From the NCBI GenBank assembly GCA_004297005.1, contig SCVA01000013.1, positions 54,556 to 118,555 on the forward strand: a stretch of DNA of 64,000 nucleotides, written 5' to 3'. The notes beneath the pieces are model-generated. The model was not told the origin of the DNA. It did no database searches and saw nothing but the letters and a program-made list of their open reading frames with translations. Both the position numbers and the translations under genes were made by a program. Source of the DNA: Nevskiaceae bacterium. GTDB taxonomy: Bacteria; Pseudomonadota; Gammaproteobacteria; Nevskiales; Nevskiaceae. Shown one piece after another: positions 10,378-19,293 of this stretch. Position 1 is the stretch's first letter; every line of letters starts with the position of its first letter.

Positions 10378-11621
10378 GCGCCCGCTCTCCCCGCACCCAG
10401 GCTGCGGCGCAGGCCGGCCAGCCAGTCGCGCAGGCCCAGCGGCGCGGTCTGAACCGCCTTGCCGGACAGGGTGCGGCCGCGCGGCTTGGGCAGCATCGCC
10501 AGCGCCGCGCGGTTCTCGTAGTCGACGCGCAGGATCAGGCCCAGCATCAGGCTCACCGTCACCAGCGAGCTGCCGCCGTAGCTGATCAGCGGCAGGGTCA
10601 GGCCCTTGGTCGGCAGGGCGCCCATGTTCACCGCCATGTTGATGAGTGCCTGCAAACCCAGCCAGCCGGCGAGGCCGTAGCAGAGATAGGCGGCGAAGCG
10701 GCGGTCGAGCTGCTCGGCCTGCTGGCCGATCTTGAAGCCGCGCCAGACCACCACGCCGAACAGGGCGATCAGGCTCAGCACGCCAAGCAGACCAAACTCC
10801 TCGGCGAGAATCGCGAAGATGAAGTCGGTGTGCATTTCCGGCAGGTACATGAGCTTCTGCACGCTGTTGCCCAGGCCGACGCCGAACCACTCGCCACGGC
10901 CGACGGCGATCAGCGACTGGGTGAGCTGAAAGCCCGAGCCCAGTGCGTCTTCCCAGGGATTGGTGAACGACAGCACCCGCTTCATGCGATAGCTGACCGT
11001 CATCACCAGCACGCTCAGCACGCCAGCGGCGAGCAGGCCCAGACCGCCGACGTAAAGCAGGCGGGCGCCGCCCAGGAACAGCATCAGGAAGGTGACGGTG
11101 AGCAGGATCACCGTGGCGCCCAAATCGGGTTCGAGCAGGAACAAGGCCAGGATCGGCAGCAGGAACACCAGCGGATTGAGGAAACCGGCCAGCGAGGTCT
11201 GCAATTCCAGTTGCCGCTTCACGATGTAGCCAGCCAGCCAGACGATGAAGGCCAGGCGCACCGGCTCGGAAGCCTGCAGGCGGAAGAAGCCGGCGATGTC
11301 CAGCCAGCGCTTGGCGCCGTTCACCCGCACGCCGGCGAGCAGCACGGTCAGCAGCAGCAGCATCGCGCCCAGCAGCAACCACCAGCGCTGGCGCTCCCAG
11401 AATCCGGTGGGCACGCAGAACATGCCCCAGCAGGCGACCAGGCCGACGCCGATGAACACCAGCTGGCGCCAGAAGAAATACATCGGGGAGCCACCCAGCT
11501 TCTCGCCCACGGCAACGCTGGCCGAGGCCACCATCACTAGGCCCCAGGCCAGCAGCGCCGCGACGGCGCCACAGAACAGGCCATCGAGGCCGTACTTGGG
11601 GTTGGGCAGTTCGAGGTTCAT
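10374..11621 (-). CDS. ftsW: Septal peptidoglycan polymerase FtsW (SEDS family)
   Basis: Polytopic SEDS glycosyltransferase working with FtsI at the septum. The 415-aa protein has about ten hydrophobic segments. It shows the family motifs [31 protein letters not shown], the large periplasmic loop with [28 protein letters not shown] and [10 protein letters not shown]. It lies between murD and murG with four-base overlaps at both ends, the usual dcw order. Confidence 0.97.
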   Translation of the reverse strand: MNLELPNPKYGLDGLFCGAVAALLAWGLVMVASASVAVGEKLGGSPMYFFWRQLVFIGVGLVACWGMFCVPTGFWERQRWWLLLGAMLLLLTVLLAGVRVNGAKRWLDIAGFFRLQASEPVRLAFIVWLAGYIVKRQLELQTSLAGFLNPLVFLLPILALFLLEPDLGATVILLTVTFLMLFLGGARLLYVGGLGLLAAGVLSVLVMTVSYRMKRVLSFTNPWEDALGSGFQLTQSLIAVGRGEWFGVGLGNSVQKLMYLPEMHTDFIFAILAEEFGLLGVLSLIALFGVVVWRGFKIGQQAEQLDRRFAAYLCYGLAGWLGLQALINMAVNMGALPTKGLTLPLISYGGSSLVTVSLMLGLILRVDYENRAALAMLPKPRGRTLSGKAVQTAPLGLRDWLAGLRRSLGAGRAGA

Positions 11622-12961
11622 TGCCCGGCCATTTCCTTCACCGCCGCCTCGAACTGCTGGCCGCGGTCCACATAGCTCTTGAACTGATCGAAGCTGGCGC
11701 AGGCCGGCGACAGCAGCACCGAGGCACCGGGCACGGTCAGCGAGCCGGCGCGGCGGAGCGCGGCCTGGAGATTGGCTTCGCGGTACACCGGCAGGGCGCC
11801 GTCGATGGCAGCCTCGATCTTGTCGGCGTCTTCGCCGAACAGGACGGCGGCACTGCCCTTGGCGGCGAGCGCGCCGGCCAGCGGCGAGAAATCCTGACCC
11901 TTGCCCTGCCCACCACCCAGCCAGATCAGCGGCGAAGGCAGGCCGCGCACCGCTGCCAGCGTCGAGCCGACGTTGGTGCCCTTGCTGTCGTTGTAGTAGC
12001 GGGCGCCGGCGATCTCGGCGACGAAGGCACAGCGATGCGGCAGGCCGCGGAAGTCCTGCAAGGCACGCAGCACCGTGGCGCGCGGAATGTCGGCGGCCTC
12101 TACCAATGCCAACGCCGCCAGTGCGTTGGCGGCGTTGTGCAGGCCGGCGATCTTCAAGGCCGATAGCGGCAGGATGCGGTCGCGGGCGGTGGCCAACCAG
12201 AGTTCGCCACGCTGCTCGATCAGACCGTACTCGCCGGGTGCGCGCGGCGCGTCCAGGCCGAAACTGAGGCGGCGACGGGCGGCGTCGCTGTTGAGCCGGG
12301 TGGCGACATCGTCGCGGTTGACCACCGCAACCTGGCAGCCGTTGAAGATGCGTGCCTTGGCGGCGCCGTAAGCGGCCATCGAGCCATGGCGGTCCAGATG
12401 GTCTTCCGACAGGTTCAGCACCGCGGCCGCGCGGCAGCGCAGGGTGTGCGTGGTCTCCAACTGAAAGCTCGACAGCTCCAGCACGTAGAGCTGGGCGCTG
12501 TCGGAGAGCAGGTCCAGCGCCGGCGGCGCCAGATTGCCGCCGACGCCGACCTTGAGGCCGGCCGCCTTCGCCATCTCGCCGACCAGGGTAGTCACGGTGG
12601 ACTTGCCGTTGCTGCCGGTGATGCCGATCACCGGTGCCTTGGCGTGGCGCGCGAACAGCTCGACGTCGCCGATGATCGGCACCCCGGCGGCGCGCAAGGC
12701 CTGCACGAAGGGTTCATTCAACGACACGCCGGGCGAGACCACGGCCTCGCAGAACTGGCTCAGCGGTTCCGGTGCGCCGAACCCACCCAGGCGGAACTCG
12801 AAGCGGCCGAACTCGGCGGTAAGCTGCTGATGCCCCGCCGGCTCGGCGCGGGAATCGGTGACGACCAGGTCCGCGTCCTCGCGCGCGAGGTAGCGCAGCG
12901 CCGAGACTCCGGAGAGTCCCAGCCCCACCACCAGCATGCGCTTGCCCGAGTAGCGGCCCAT
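11618..12961 (-). CDS. murD: UDP-N-acetylmuramoylalanine--D-glutamate ligase
   Basis: Adds D-Glu to UDP-MurNAc-L-Ala. The 447-aa product has the N-terminal VVGLGLSGVSALRYL loop, ATP-binding GITGSNGKSTVTTLVGEM, NLSEDHLDRHGSM, RCAFVAEIAGARYYNDSKGTN (in segments) and the C-terminal LLSPACASFDQF. It starts seven bases after the mraY stop, one of the few dcw junctions here without an overlap, and ends in a four-base overlap with ftsW. Confidence 0.97.
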   Translation of the reverse strand: MGRYSGKRMLVVGLGLSGVSALRYLAREDADLVVTDSRAEPAGHQQLTAEFGRFEFRLGGFGAPEPLSQFCEAVVSPGVSLNEPFVQALRAAGVPIIGDVELFARHAKAPVIGITGSNGKSTVTTLVGEMAKAAGLKVGVGGNLAPPALDLLSDSAQLYVLELSSFQLETTHTLRCRAAAVLNLSEDHLDRHGSMAAYGAAKARIFNGCQVAVVNRDDVATRLNSDAARRRLSFGLDAPRAPGEYGLIEQRGELWLATARDRILPLSALKIAGLHNAANALAALALVEAADIPRATVLRALQDFRGLPHRCAFVAEIAGARYYNDSKGTNVGSTLAAVRGLPSPLIWLGGGQGKGQDFSPLAGALAAKGSAAVLFGEDADKIEAAIDGALPVYREANLQAALRRAGSLTVPGASVLLSPACASFDQFKSYVDRGQQFEAAVKEMAGQ

Positions 12962-12968
12962 GTTCGCC

Positions 12969-14054
12969 TTACCGAATCTTGAGGGTGGAAAGGCCGACCA
13001 GCACCAGGATCAGGGTGATGATCCAGAAGCGGACGATGATCTTGGGCTCGGCCCAGCCCTTGAGTTCGTAGTGGTGGTGCAGAGGCGCCATGCGGAAGAT
13101 GCGCTTGCCGCCCGAGTACTTGAAGTAGCCCACCTGCAGCGCCACCGACACGGTTTCGGCGACGAACACGCCGCCCATGATCGCCAGCACCAGCTCCTGC
13201 CGGACCAGTACCGCGACCACGCCCAGGGCCGCGCCCAGGGCCAGGGCGCCGACATCACCCATGAACACCTGCGCCGGGTAGGCGTTGAACCACAGGAAGC
13301 CCAGACCAGCGCCGGCAATCGCGGTGCAGAACACCGCCAGCTCGCCGACCCCGGCGATGTAGGGAATGCCCAGGTAGGTGGCGAACTTGACGTTGCCCGT
13401 GCAGTAGGCGAACACCGCCAGTGCCGAAGCAACCAGCACGGTTGGCATGATCGCCAGGCCGTCGAGTCCGTCGGTGAGGTTGACGGCGTTGGAGCTGCCG
13501 ACGATCACCAGATAGGTCCAGACCACGAAGAACACCCCGAGCGGGATCGACACGTCCTTCAGGAAGGGCACGATCAGTGCGGTCTCGGCCGGGGTCCTCG
13601 CCGTGAGGTAGATCGCCAGCGATACCGAGAACCCGGTCAGGGACAGCCAGAAGTACTTCTTGCGCGCAACCAGGCCCTTGGGATTCTTGTGCTTGATCTT
13701 GATGTAGTCATCGGCGAAGCCCACCGCCCCGAAAGCGAGCGTGACCACCAGGGCGAACCAGACGAACTTGCTGGTGAGGTTGGCCCAGAGCAGGGTCGCC
13801 ACCGCGATCGCCGCGAGTATCAGCAGGCCACCCATGGTCGGCGTGCCGGTCTTCTTCAGGTGCGAGGCCGGGCCATCGTCGCGGATCGGCTGGCCGAACT
13901 TGAACTGGTAAAGCCGCTCGATCAACAGCGGCCCGAACACGAAGCTGAAGATCAGCGCGGTGAGGATGCCCAGCACCGCCCGCACGGTGAGGTAATTGAA
14001 CAGGCGCAGGAAGGAGTAGTCCGCCTGCAGCCATTGCGCGAGGTGATAAAGCAT
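12969..14054 (-). CDS. mraY: Phospho-N-acetylmuramoyl-pentapeptide transferase
   Basis: Integral membrane enzyme making lipid I from UDP-MurNAc-pentapeptide and undecaprenyl phosphate. The 361-aa protein has about ten membrane segments, the [14 protein letters not shown] loop, the catalytic Asp pair in [21 protein letters not shown] and the cytoplasmic [12 protein letters not shown]. The start is ATG 14054 ([10 protein letters not shown]). Its Shine-Dalgarno (GGAG, nine bases upstream) lies inside the terminal arm of the structured repeat at 14056-14322, so the element appears to supply the ribosome-binding site. Confidence 0.97.
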   Translation of the reverse strand: MLYHLAQWLQADYSFLRLFNYLTVRAVLGILTALIFSFVFGPLLIERLYQFKFGQPIRDDGPASHLKKTGTPTMGGLLILAAIAVATLLWANLTSKFVWFALVVTLAFGAVGFADDYIKIKHKNPKGLVARKKYFWLSLTGFSVSLAIYLTARTPAETALIVPFLKDVSIPLGVFFVVWTYLVIVGSSNAVNLTDGLDGLAIMPTVLVASALAVFAYCTGNVKFATYLGIPYIAGVGELAVFCTAIAGAGLGFLWFNAYPAQVFMGDVGALALGAALGVVAVLVRQELVLAIMGGVFVAETVSVALQVGYFKYSGGKRIFRMAPLHHHYELKGWAEPKIIVRFWIITLILVLVGLSTLKIR

Positions 14055-14055
14055 T

Positions 14056-14322
14056 AGGACATGCTCCAGGCAATCCGGTCGCTGCGGCGGAGGTCGTTTC
14101 CGCGCAGTGCAAGGAAGAGAGAGCGTGGCTTGGTGGACCCAAGTGCGCGACCGATGACGCCGCAATGCGCGGAAACGGCCCCGCCCCGAAGGGCTGCGGC
14201 CCCCATTGCGCCATGCGTCGTTGCCAGCCCTTGCCGCGGAACCACCACGGCGACGGTCTTGCGCCTAGCCTGGCGCAATGGGGACTCGCAGCGCAGCGAT
14301 CGTATTGCCTGGATCATGTCCT
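14056..14322. repeat. Structured dispersed repeat, copy A (MITE-like, nested hairpins)
   Basis: A 267-bp element between murF and mraY. Imperfect 31-nt terminal inverted arms are at 14056-14086 and 14292-14322. Inner stem P2 pairs 14096-14110 with 14162-14176 (14 of 15 match, 51-nt loop). Stem P4 pairs 14201-14213 with 14271-14283 (13 of 13, 57-nt loop). A conserved 18-nt core is at 14180-14197. A second copy at 26528-26800 has the same layout. The right arm covers the last codons and stop of murF; the left arm holds the mraY Shine-Dalgarno. No protein is encoded. A mobile-element origin is inferred from the second copy, which has perfect terminal repeats. Confidence 0.88.
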
Positions 14323-15696
14323 TTGCGTCTCCGCGGCGTTCTTGGCGCCGCTGTTGTCTTGTTCCAAGAGGGCGGCGACCACCCGCTCCATGCGGGCCGA
14401 GCGGGAGCCTTTGACCAGGGCGGTGCTGCCGGCGCCGAGCCGGCCGCGCAGCGCGGCGATGAGAGCGTCGAGGTCGTCGTAGGCCTGCGCGCCGGTGCCA
14501 TAGGCCTTGGCCGCCTCGGCCGACAGCGGCCCCAGCGTCAGCAGGCCGTCCAGGCCCAGCGCGCGGGCGCGGCGACCCGCCTCGGCATGCAGGCGCGCGG
14601 CCTCCGGGCCCAGCTCGGCCATGTCGCCCAGCACCAGCAGGCGCTCGCCGGGCTCGCGCGCCAGCAGTTCCATCGCCGCGTTCAGCGAGGTGGGGTTGGC
14701 GTTGTAGGTGTCGTCGATCAGCCGGGCGCCACTGGCGTGGCGCTTGATCACCACCCGGCCCTTCGGCGCCTCGACCCCGGCCAGCCCGGCGGCGATGACC
14801 GCGGGCTCGAGGCCCAGCGCATAGCCGGCGGCAGCGGCGGCCAATGCGTTGGCGACGTTGTGGCGACCGGGCAAGGGCAGCGTCACCGGCGCCGCGCCGG
14901 CGGGCGTCAGCAGGGTGAAGCGGCTGCCTTCGGGGCCGGCGGCCAGATCTTCGGCGCGCACATCGGCGTGGCCGGCAAAGCCGAAGCTGACGATGCGGTT
15001 GTCGCCCGCCATCCGGCCCCAGAGCTGGGCGTAGGCATCGTCGGCGTTGATGATGGCGATGCCGGCATTGAGCGCGGCGAACATCTCGCCCTTGGCGCGC
15101 GCCACCCCCTCGCGGGAGCCAAAGCCTTCCAGATGGGCGTCGCCGGCCTGGGTGACGATGCCGACGCCAGGACGCGCGAGCTTGGCCAGCGCGGCGATCT
15201 CGCCGGCGTGGTTGGCGCCCATCTCGATCACCGCCGTGCGGTGCTCGCGGCGCAGCCGGCACAGCGTCAGCGGCACGCCGATGTGGTTGTTGAGATTGCC
15301 CTCGGTGTAAAGCACCGGGCCGCGTGCCGCGAACACCGCCGCCAGCAGCTGCTTGGTGGTGGTCTTGCCGTTGCTGCCGGTGACGCCGATCACCGGCCCA
15401 CCGAAGTGCCGCCGCCAGCTCGCTGCATAGCGCTGCAGCGCGGCCAGGGTGTCGGGCACCAGCAGTTGCGCGATAGGCACATCGACCGGCCGCGACACCA
15501 ACGCGCCGACCGCGCCCTTGGCGGCGGCTTCGGCGAGGAAGTCATGGGCATCGTGATGTTCGCCGACCAGGGCCACAAACAGATCGCCCGGCTTGAGCGC
15601 GCGGGTATCGGTGACCACGCGGGAGAACAGCGCGTCTTCGCCCTGCAAAGGCACGCCAAGGCGGCGGGCGGCGTCGGAGAGGCGCTCCATGCTCAC
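14314..15696 (-). CDS. murF: UDP-N-acetylmuramoyl-tripeptide--D-alanyl-D-alanine ligase
   Basis: Completes UDP-MurNAc-pentapeptide. The 460-aa protein has the ATP loop GVTGSNGKTTTKQLLA, the EMGANHAGEIA motif and DDTYNANPTSLNAAM, all typical of MurF. It overlaps murE by four bases. Its last codons and TGA fall in the right arm of the adjacent structured repeat, so the native C-terminus (NAAETQRT) may have been altered by the insertion. Elsewhere in this cluster the next gene normally starts at the stop codon. Confidence 0.97.
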   Translation of the reverse strand: MSMERLSDAARRLGVPLQGEDALFSRVVTDTRALKPGDLFVALVGEHHDAHDFLAEAAAKGAVGALVSRPVDVPIAQLLVPDTLAALQRYAASWRRHFGGPVIGVTGSNGKTTTKQLLAAVFAARGPVLYTEGNLNNHIGVPLTLCRLRREHRTAVIEMGANHAGEIAALAKLARPGVGIVTQAGDAHLEGFGSREGVARAKGEMFAALNAGIAIINADDAYAQLWGRMAGDNRIVSFGFAGHADVRAEDLAAGPEGSRFTLLTPAGAAPVTLPLPGRHNVANALAAAAAGYALGLEPAVIAAGLAGVEAPKGRVVIKRHASGARLIDDTYNANPTSLNAAMELLAREPGERLLVLGDMAELGPEAARLHAEAGRRARALGLDGLLTLGPLSAEAAKAYGTGAQAYDDLDALIAALRGRLGAGSTALVKGSRSARMERVVAALLEQDNSGAKNAAETQRT

Positions 15697-17198
15697 GGCG
15701 CCACCCCGACAAGTTGCGCGACGAAGGCGCGGTCGCTGAACACACGCACGTCCCGGCCGTAGGTCTGGGTGGTCTCGTGGCCCTTGCCGGCGATCACCAC
15801 CACGTCGTCGGCACCGGCGTCGGCGACGGCGGCACGGACGGCCTCGGCGCGATCATGGATGACCACCCTGAGACGGGAGGCATTGGGCGTGAGCCGGATG
15901 CCGGCCTGGATGTCCTCCGCGATCGCGGCCGGGTCTTCGCTGCGTGGGTTGTCGTCGGTAACGATCACCGCGTCGGCCAGGCTTACCGCCACGCGTCCCA
16001 TCAGCGGACGCTTGCCGCGATCACGGTCGCCGCCGCAGCCGAACACGCAGATCAGCCGGCCGGCGGTGTGGGCGCGCACGGCCTTGAGGATCTGTTCCAG
16101 CGCTTCCGGCGTGTGGGCGTAGTCGACCACCACCAGCGGCTTCGCTGCCGGCCCACGGTAACCCTCGATGCGGCCCGGCACCGTGCGCACGCTGGACAGC
16201 GCGCGGAGTGCCTCGGCCAGGCCGGCGCCACGTTGCAGCAGAGCCGCGAGAGCGGCGAGCAGGTTGTAGGCGTTGAAGCGGCCAAGCAGGCGCGTTTCCA
16301 GTCGGCCCTGGCCCCAACTGCTGTCGATCTCCATCGCCAGGCCCTGGCTGGAGAGCTGGAGCCGGCGGCCGAGCAGATAGCGCCCGGCCTTGGGCGCCTC
16401 GCCTTCCAGGCCGTAGACCGTCACCGCGCGACCCTCGGCGAGCAGCTCCGCCGCCCAGGCGGCGCCTCGCACGTCGTCGCGATTGAGCACGGCCATGCCG
16501 CGGCAGTACTCGCTGAACAGCCGGCGCTTGGCCTCGGCGTAGGCCTCGACCGTGCCGTGGTAGTCGAGATGGTCGCGGGTGACATTGGTGAGGATGGCAA
16601 CGTCGTAGCCGATGCCAGAGACCCGCGCCTGATGCAGCGCATGGCTGGACACTTCCATCGCGCAGGCCTGGACGCCTTCGGCGACGAAGCCGGCCAGCAG
16701 TTCCTGCAAGCGGATCGGGTCGGGTGTGGTATGGCTGGCCTCGCGCAGCGCGCCCAGGCGGCCAAAACCAATCGTGCCCAGATAGGCGCAGCTGTCACCC
16801 AGGGCTTCCAGACCCTGCGCGACCAGATAGGCGCTGGAGGTCTTGCCGTCGGTGCCGGTGACGCCGACGGTAAACAGCCGGCGTGCAGGCTCGTGATGGA
16901 AGCGCGCGGCGATCTCGCCAACGCGGCGCGACAGGCCGGGCACTGCCACCTGCGGCACCGGCAGCTCGTCCGGCTCGGCGATGCCGGGCGCCGGCTCCCA
17001 GACCACCGCCGTGGCGCCGCGCGCCAGCGCGGTCTCGACATGCGCCAGACCATGGCCGGCCACGCCCTTCACCGCCAGGAAGGCGTCGCCCGGCTCGACA
17101 CGACGGGAGTCGGTCTCGACGCCAGTGACCTCCAGCTCGGGGTTGTCGCTGGGCGCCGGTGCCAGGCCGACCAGCAGGTCCTTCAGCAGGCGGCTCAT
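15693..17198 (-). CDS. murE: UDP-N-acetylmuramoyl-L-alanyl-D-glutamate--2,6-diaminopimelate ligase
   Basis: Adds meso-diaminopimelate to the growing stem peptide. The 501-aa product shows GVTGTDGKTSSAYL (ATP loop), HTTPDPIRLQ, EVSSHALHQ and DDNPRSEDP. The DNPR sequence is the signature for meso-DAP rather than lysine specificity, which predicts ordinary Gram-negative peptidoglycan. The start at 17198 overlaps the ftsI stop; the frame remains open upstream, but that reading shadows ftsI. Confidence 0.97.
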   Translation of the reverse strand: MSRLLKDLLVGLAPAPSDNPELEVTGVETDSRRVEPGDAFLAVKGVAGHGLAHVETALARGATAVVWEPAPGIAEPDELPVPQVAVPGLSRRVGEIAARFHHEPARRLFTVGVTGTDGKTSSAYLVAQGLEALGDSCAYLGTIGFGRLGALREASHTTPDPIRLQELLAGFVAEGVQACAMEVSSHALHQARVSGIGYDVAILTNVTRDHLDYHGTVEAYAEAKRRLFSEYCRGMAVLNRDDVRGAAWAAELLAEGRAVTVYGLEGEAPKAGRYLLGRRLQLSSQGLAMEIDSSWGQGRLETRLLGRFNAYNLLAALAALLQRGAGLAEALRALSSVRTVPGRIEGYRGPAAKPLVVVDYAHTPEALEQILKAVRAHTAGRLICVFGCGGDRDRGKRPLMGRVAVSLADAVIVTDDNPRSEDPAAIAEDIQAGIRLTPNASRLRVVIHDRAEAVRAAVADAGADDVVVIAGKGHETTQTYGRDVRVFSDRAFVAQLVGVAP

Positions 17199-18961
17199 GC
17201 GCGCGGCTCCAGGCCCGCCGGCGAGGCCGGCAGCGAGACGGTCTGTGGCGCTGCTTCGTCCACCGGCTGGTCCTGCGGAATCTGCAGCAGGCGGGCGGCG
17301 CCGCCCATCACCGCCGAGAACACCGGCGCGGCCACCTTGCCGCCGTAGTACTGCCCGGCTGTCGGTTCGTCGACGAACACTAGCCCGACCAGACGCGGGG
17401 ACTGCGCCGGCAACATTCCGACGAAGGCCGACCAGTGCCGGCGGTCTTCGTAGCCGCCGCTGGCCTTGAGCTTGCGCACGGTGCCGGTCTTGCCGGCGAC
17501 GCTGTAGCCCGGAACCGCCGCCTTGATGGCGGTGCCGTCGATACTGACCACGCCGCGCAGCATCGCCAGCACCTGATCGGCGCTGCGGGCACTGACCGCC
17601 CGGCGCGGCGGCGGCAGGTGATCGCGCTTGAGCAGCGAGAGCTGCGGCATCAGGCCGCCATTGGCGAGGCCGGCGTAGGCCCGCACCAGATGCAGGGCGC
17701 TCATCGACACGCCGTAGCCATAGGCGGCGGCGGCGGTGTCGGACTGCCGCCACTTCTGCGGCATGCGCAGGGTGCCGGTGACCTCGCCGGGGAAGCCGAG
17801 CTGAATCGGCTCGCCGATGCCGAAGTTCTGGTAGCCGGTCCACAGCGCCTCCGGCCCCATCTTCAGACCCATGATCGCGGCGCCGACATTGCTGGACTTG
17901 GCGAGCAGCTTGGCGAGATCGACCACGCCCTCGGCGTGCACGTCGTGTACGGTCCAGGGGCCGACCGCCAGTTCGCCGTTGCCGGTGTCGATCAGGCTGC
18001 TGGCGGTGTAGGCGCCGGTCTCCAGCGCCTGCGCCACCATCAGTGGCTTGATGGTGGAGCCCGGCTCCAGGCGGTCGGTGATCGCGCGGTTGCGCAGGCC
18101 GACCTTGCGGTCTTCCGGATTGTTGGGGTTGTAGGCCGGCTGGGCGGCGACCGCCAGGATGTCGCCGGTCTGCACGTCGGCGACCACGATCATGCCGCCG
18201 CTGGCCTTGTTGCGCTCCACCGCCGCCGCCAGCTCGCGGTAGGCGAGGTATTGCAGGCGCAGGTCGAGGGTCAGTTGCAGATCAGCACCGGCGCGCGCGG
18301 CCTTTTCGCTGCCGCCGTCCTCGACGATGCGACCGTCGCGCGAGCGGATCACCCGACGGAAGCCCTTTTCGCCTTCCAGCATGCCGTCGTGGGCCTTCTC
18401 CAGACCTTCCAGGCCGTGCCCCTCGGTGCCGCAGAAGCCGACCACCTGGCCCACGACCTCGCCTGCGGGGTAATAGCGCGAATAGCCGCGCTCGGCGAAC
18501 ACGCCCGGCGCCTTGATCTTCAGCAGGCGCGCGATCACTTCCGGATTCTGGTTCTTGAGCAGGTAGACGAACTTCTTTTCGCCCTGCGCCTTGAGGAAGC
18601 GCTCGAAGTCCTTGGGCTTGCGCTCCAGCAACTGCGCCAGGGCCTCTCGGTAGGGCGCGGCCTCGGGCGTGAGCAACTCCGAAGGCACCGCCCACAGCGA
18701 GTCCACCGGCGCCGACAGCGCCAGTGGCTGGCCATTTCGGTCGAGGATGGCGCCGCGATGGCCGATCAGCTCGACCGTGCGGATGTGACGCTTGTCGCCC
18801 TCGGTGACCAGGAACTCGCGGTCCAGCACCTGCAGATAGAAGGCGCGGCCGACCACCGCCAGCGAGGCGACAGCGAGCAGGCCGAGTATTGCCTGGCGCC
18901 GCCAGGGCGCAACCGGCTGCACTCCGGGCGGAGTGGGGCGACGGCTGGCGGTGGTGCTCAC
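17195..18961 (-). CDS. ftsI: Peptidoglycan D,D-transpeptidase FtsI (PBP3)
   Basis: Septal class B penicillin-binding protein. The product is 588 aa from a GTG at 18961 that overlaps the ftsL stop and has GGAG seven bases upstream. Residues about 25-45 form the membrane anchor. A pedestal domain (RGAILDRNGQPLA) follows, then the transpeptidase with the catalytic serine in EPGSTIKPL, SSN (KSSNVGAA) and KTGT (AGKTGTVRK). The order and four-base overlaps fit coupled translation with ftsL and murE. Confidence 0.97.
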   Translation of the reverse strand: MSTTASRRPTPPGVQPVAPWRRQAILGLLAVASLAVVGRAFYLQVLDREFLVTEGDKRHIRTVELIGHRGAILDRNGQPLALSAPVDSLWAVPSELLTPEAAPYREALAQLLERKPKDFERFLKAQGEKKFVYLLKNQNPEVIARLLKIKAPGVFAERGYSRYYPAGEVVGQVVGFCGTEGHGLEGLEKAHDGMLEGEKGFRRVIRSRDGRIVEDGGSEKAARAGADLQLTLDLRLQYLAYRELAAAVERNKASGGMIVVADVQTGDILAVAAQPAYNPNNPEDRKVGLRNRAITDRLEPGSTIKPLMVAQALETGAYTASSLIDTGNGELAVGPWTVHDVHAEGVVDLAKLLAKSSNVGAAIMGLKMGPEALWTGYQNFGIGEPIQLGFPGEVTGTLRMPQKWRQSDTAAAAYGYGVSMSALHLVRAYAGLANGGLMPQLSLLKRDHLPPPRRAVSARSADQVLAMLRGVVSIDGTAIKAAVPGYSVAGKTGTVRKLKASGGYEDRRHWSAFVGMLPAQSPRLVGLVFVDEPTAGQYYGGKVAAPVFSAVMGGAARLLQIPQDQPVDEAAPQTVSLPASPAGLEPRA

Positions 18962-19293
18962 GGCGCCACTCCGCCCGCCGAAGCGCGCGCCGGCACCATC
19001 ACCGTCTCGCGCGGCTCGATCATCTTCAACTGCTCGCGGGCAATCTGCTCGATGCGCGCGTGGCTGCTGTGCGCGGCCTCTTCCAACTGCAACTGCGACC
19101 ACTCCACTTCCAGGCGGTCGACCTCGTCACGCAGGCGGCTCTGCTCGGTGGTGAGCGCACGGTTTCCGTGCTTGATCTGGACTACCCAAACCGCCGATAC
19201 CAGGGCGGCGATGGTCAGCAGCAGCGGCAGCATCAGGCCGCCCCCGGCCGGGGCATTGCGCGGCGGCAGCCGCCGGGTCATCGGCGCACTCAT
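18958..19293 (-). CDS. ftsL: Cell division protein FtsL
   Basis: A small bitopic divisome protein (111 aa): cytoplasmic tail, one membrane segment around residues 20-40 (LMLPLLLTIAALVSAVWVVQ), then a periplasmic coiled coil (EQSRLRDEVDRLEVEWSQLQ). FtsL is poorly conserved, so the identification rests on topology, coiled coil and position between rsmH and ftsI. The start at 19293 (MSAPMTRR) overlaps the rsmH stop as ATGA. Confidence 0.92.
   Translation of the reverse strand: MSAPMTRRLPPRNAPAGGGLMLPLLLTIAALVSAVWVVQIKHGNRALTTEQSRLRDEVDRLEVEWSQLQLEEAAHSSHARIEQIAREQLKMIEPRETVMVPARASAGGVAP

Noticed and set aside
7901..10396. An 831-codon minus-strand frame suggesting a MurC fusion protein
   Set aside because: The N-terminal 350 residues are an Arg/Ala-rich shadow of murG. 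A good Shine-Dalgarno and ATGA overlap set the murC start at 9322.
9319..11382. A 687-codon frame suggesting extended MurG
   Set aside because: The extension is the out-of-frame reading of fts[14 protein letters not shown] at 10377 is the family start.
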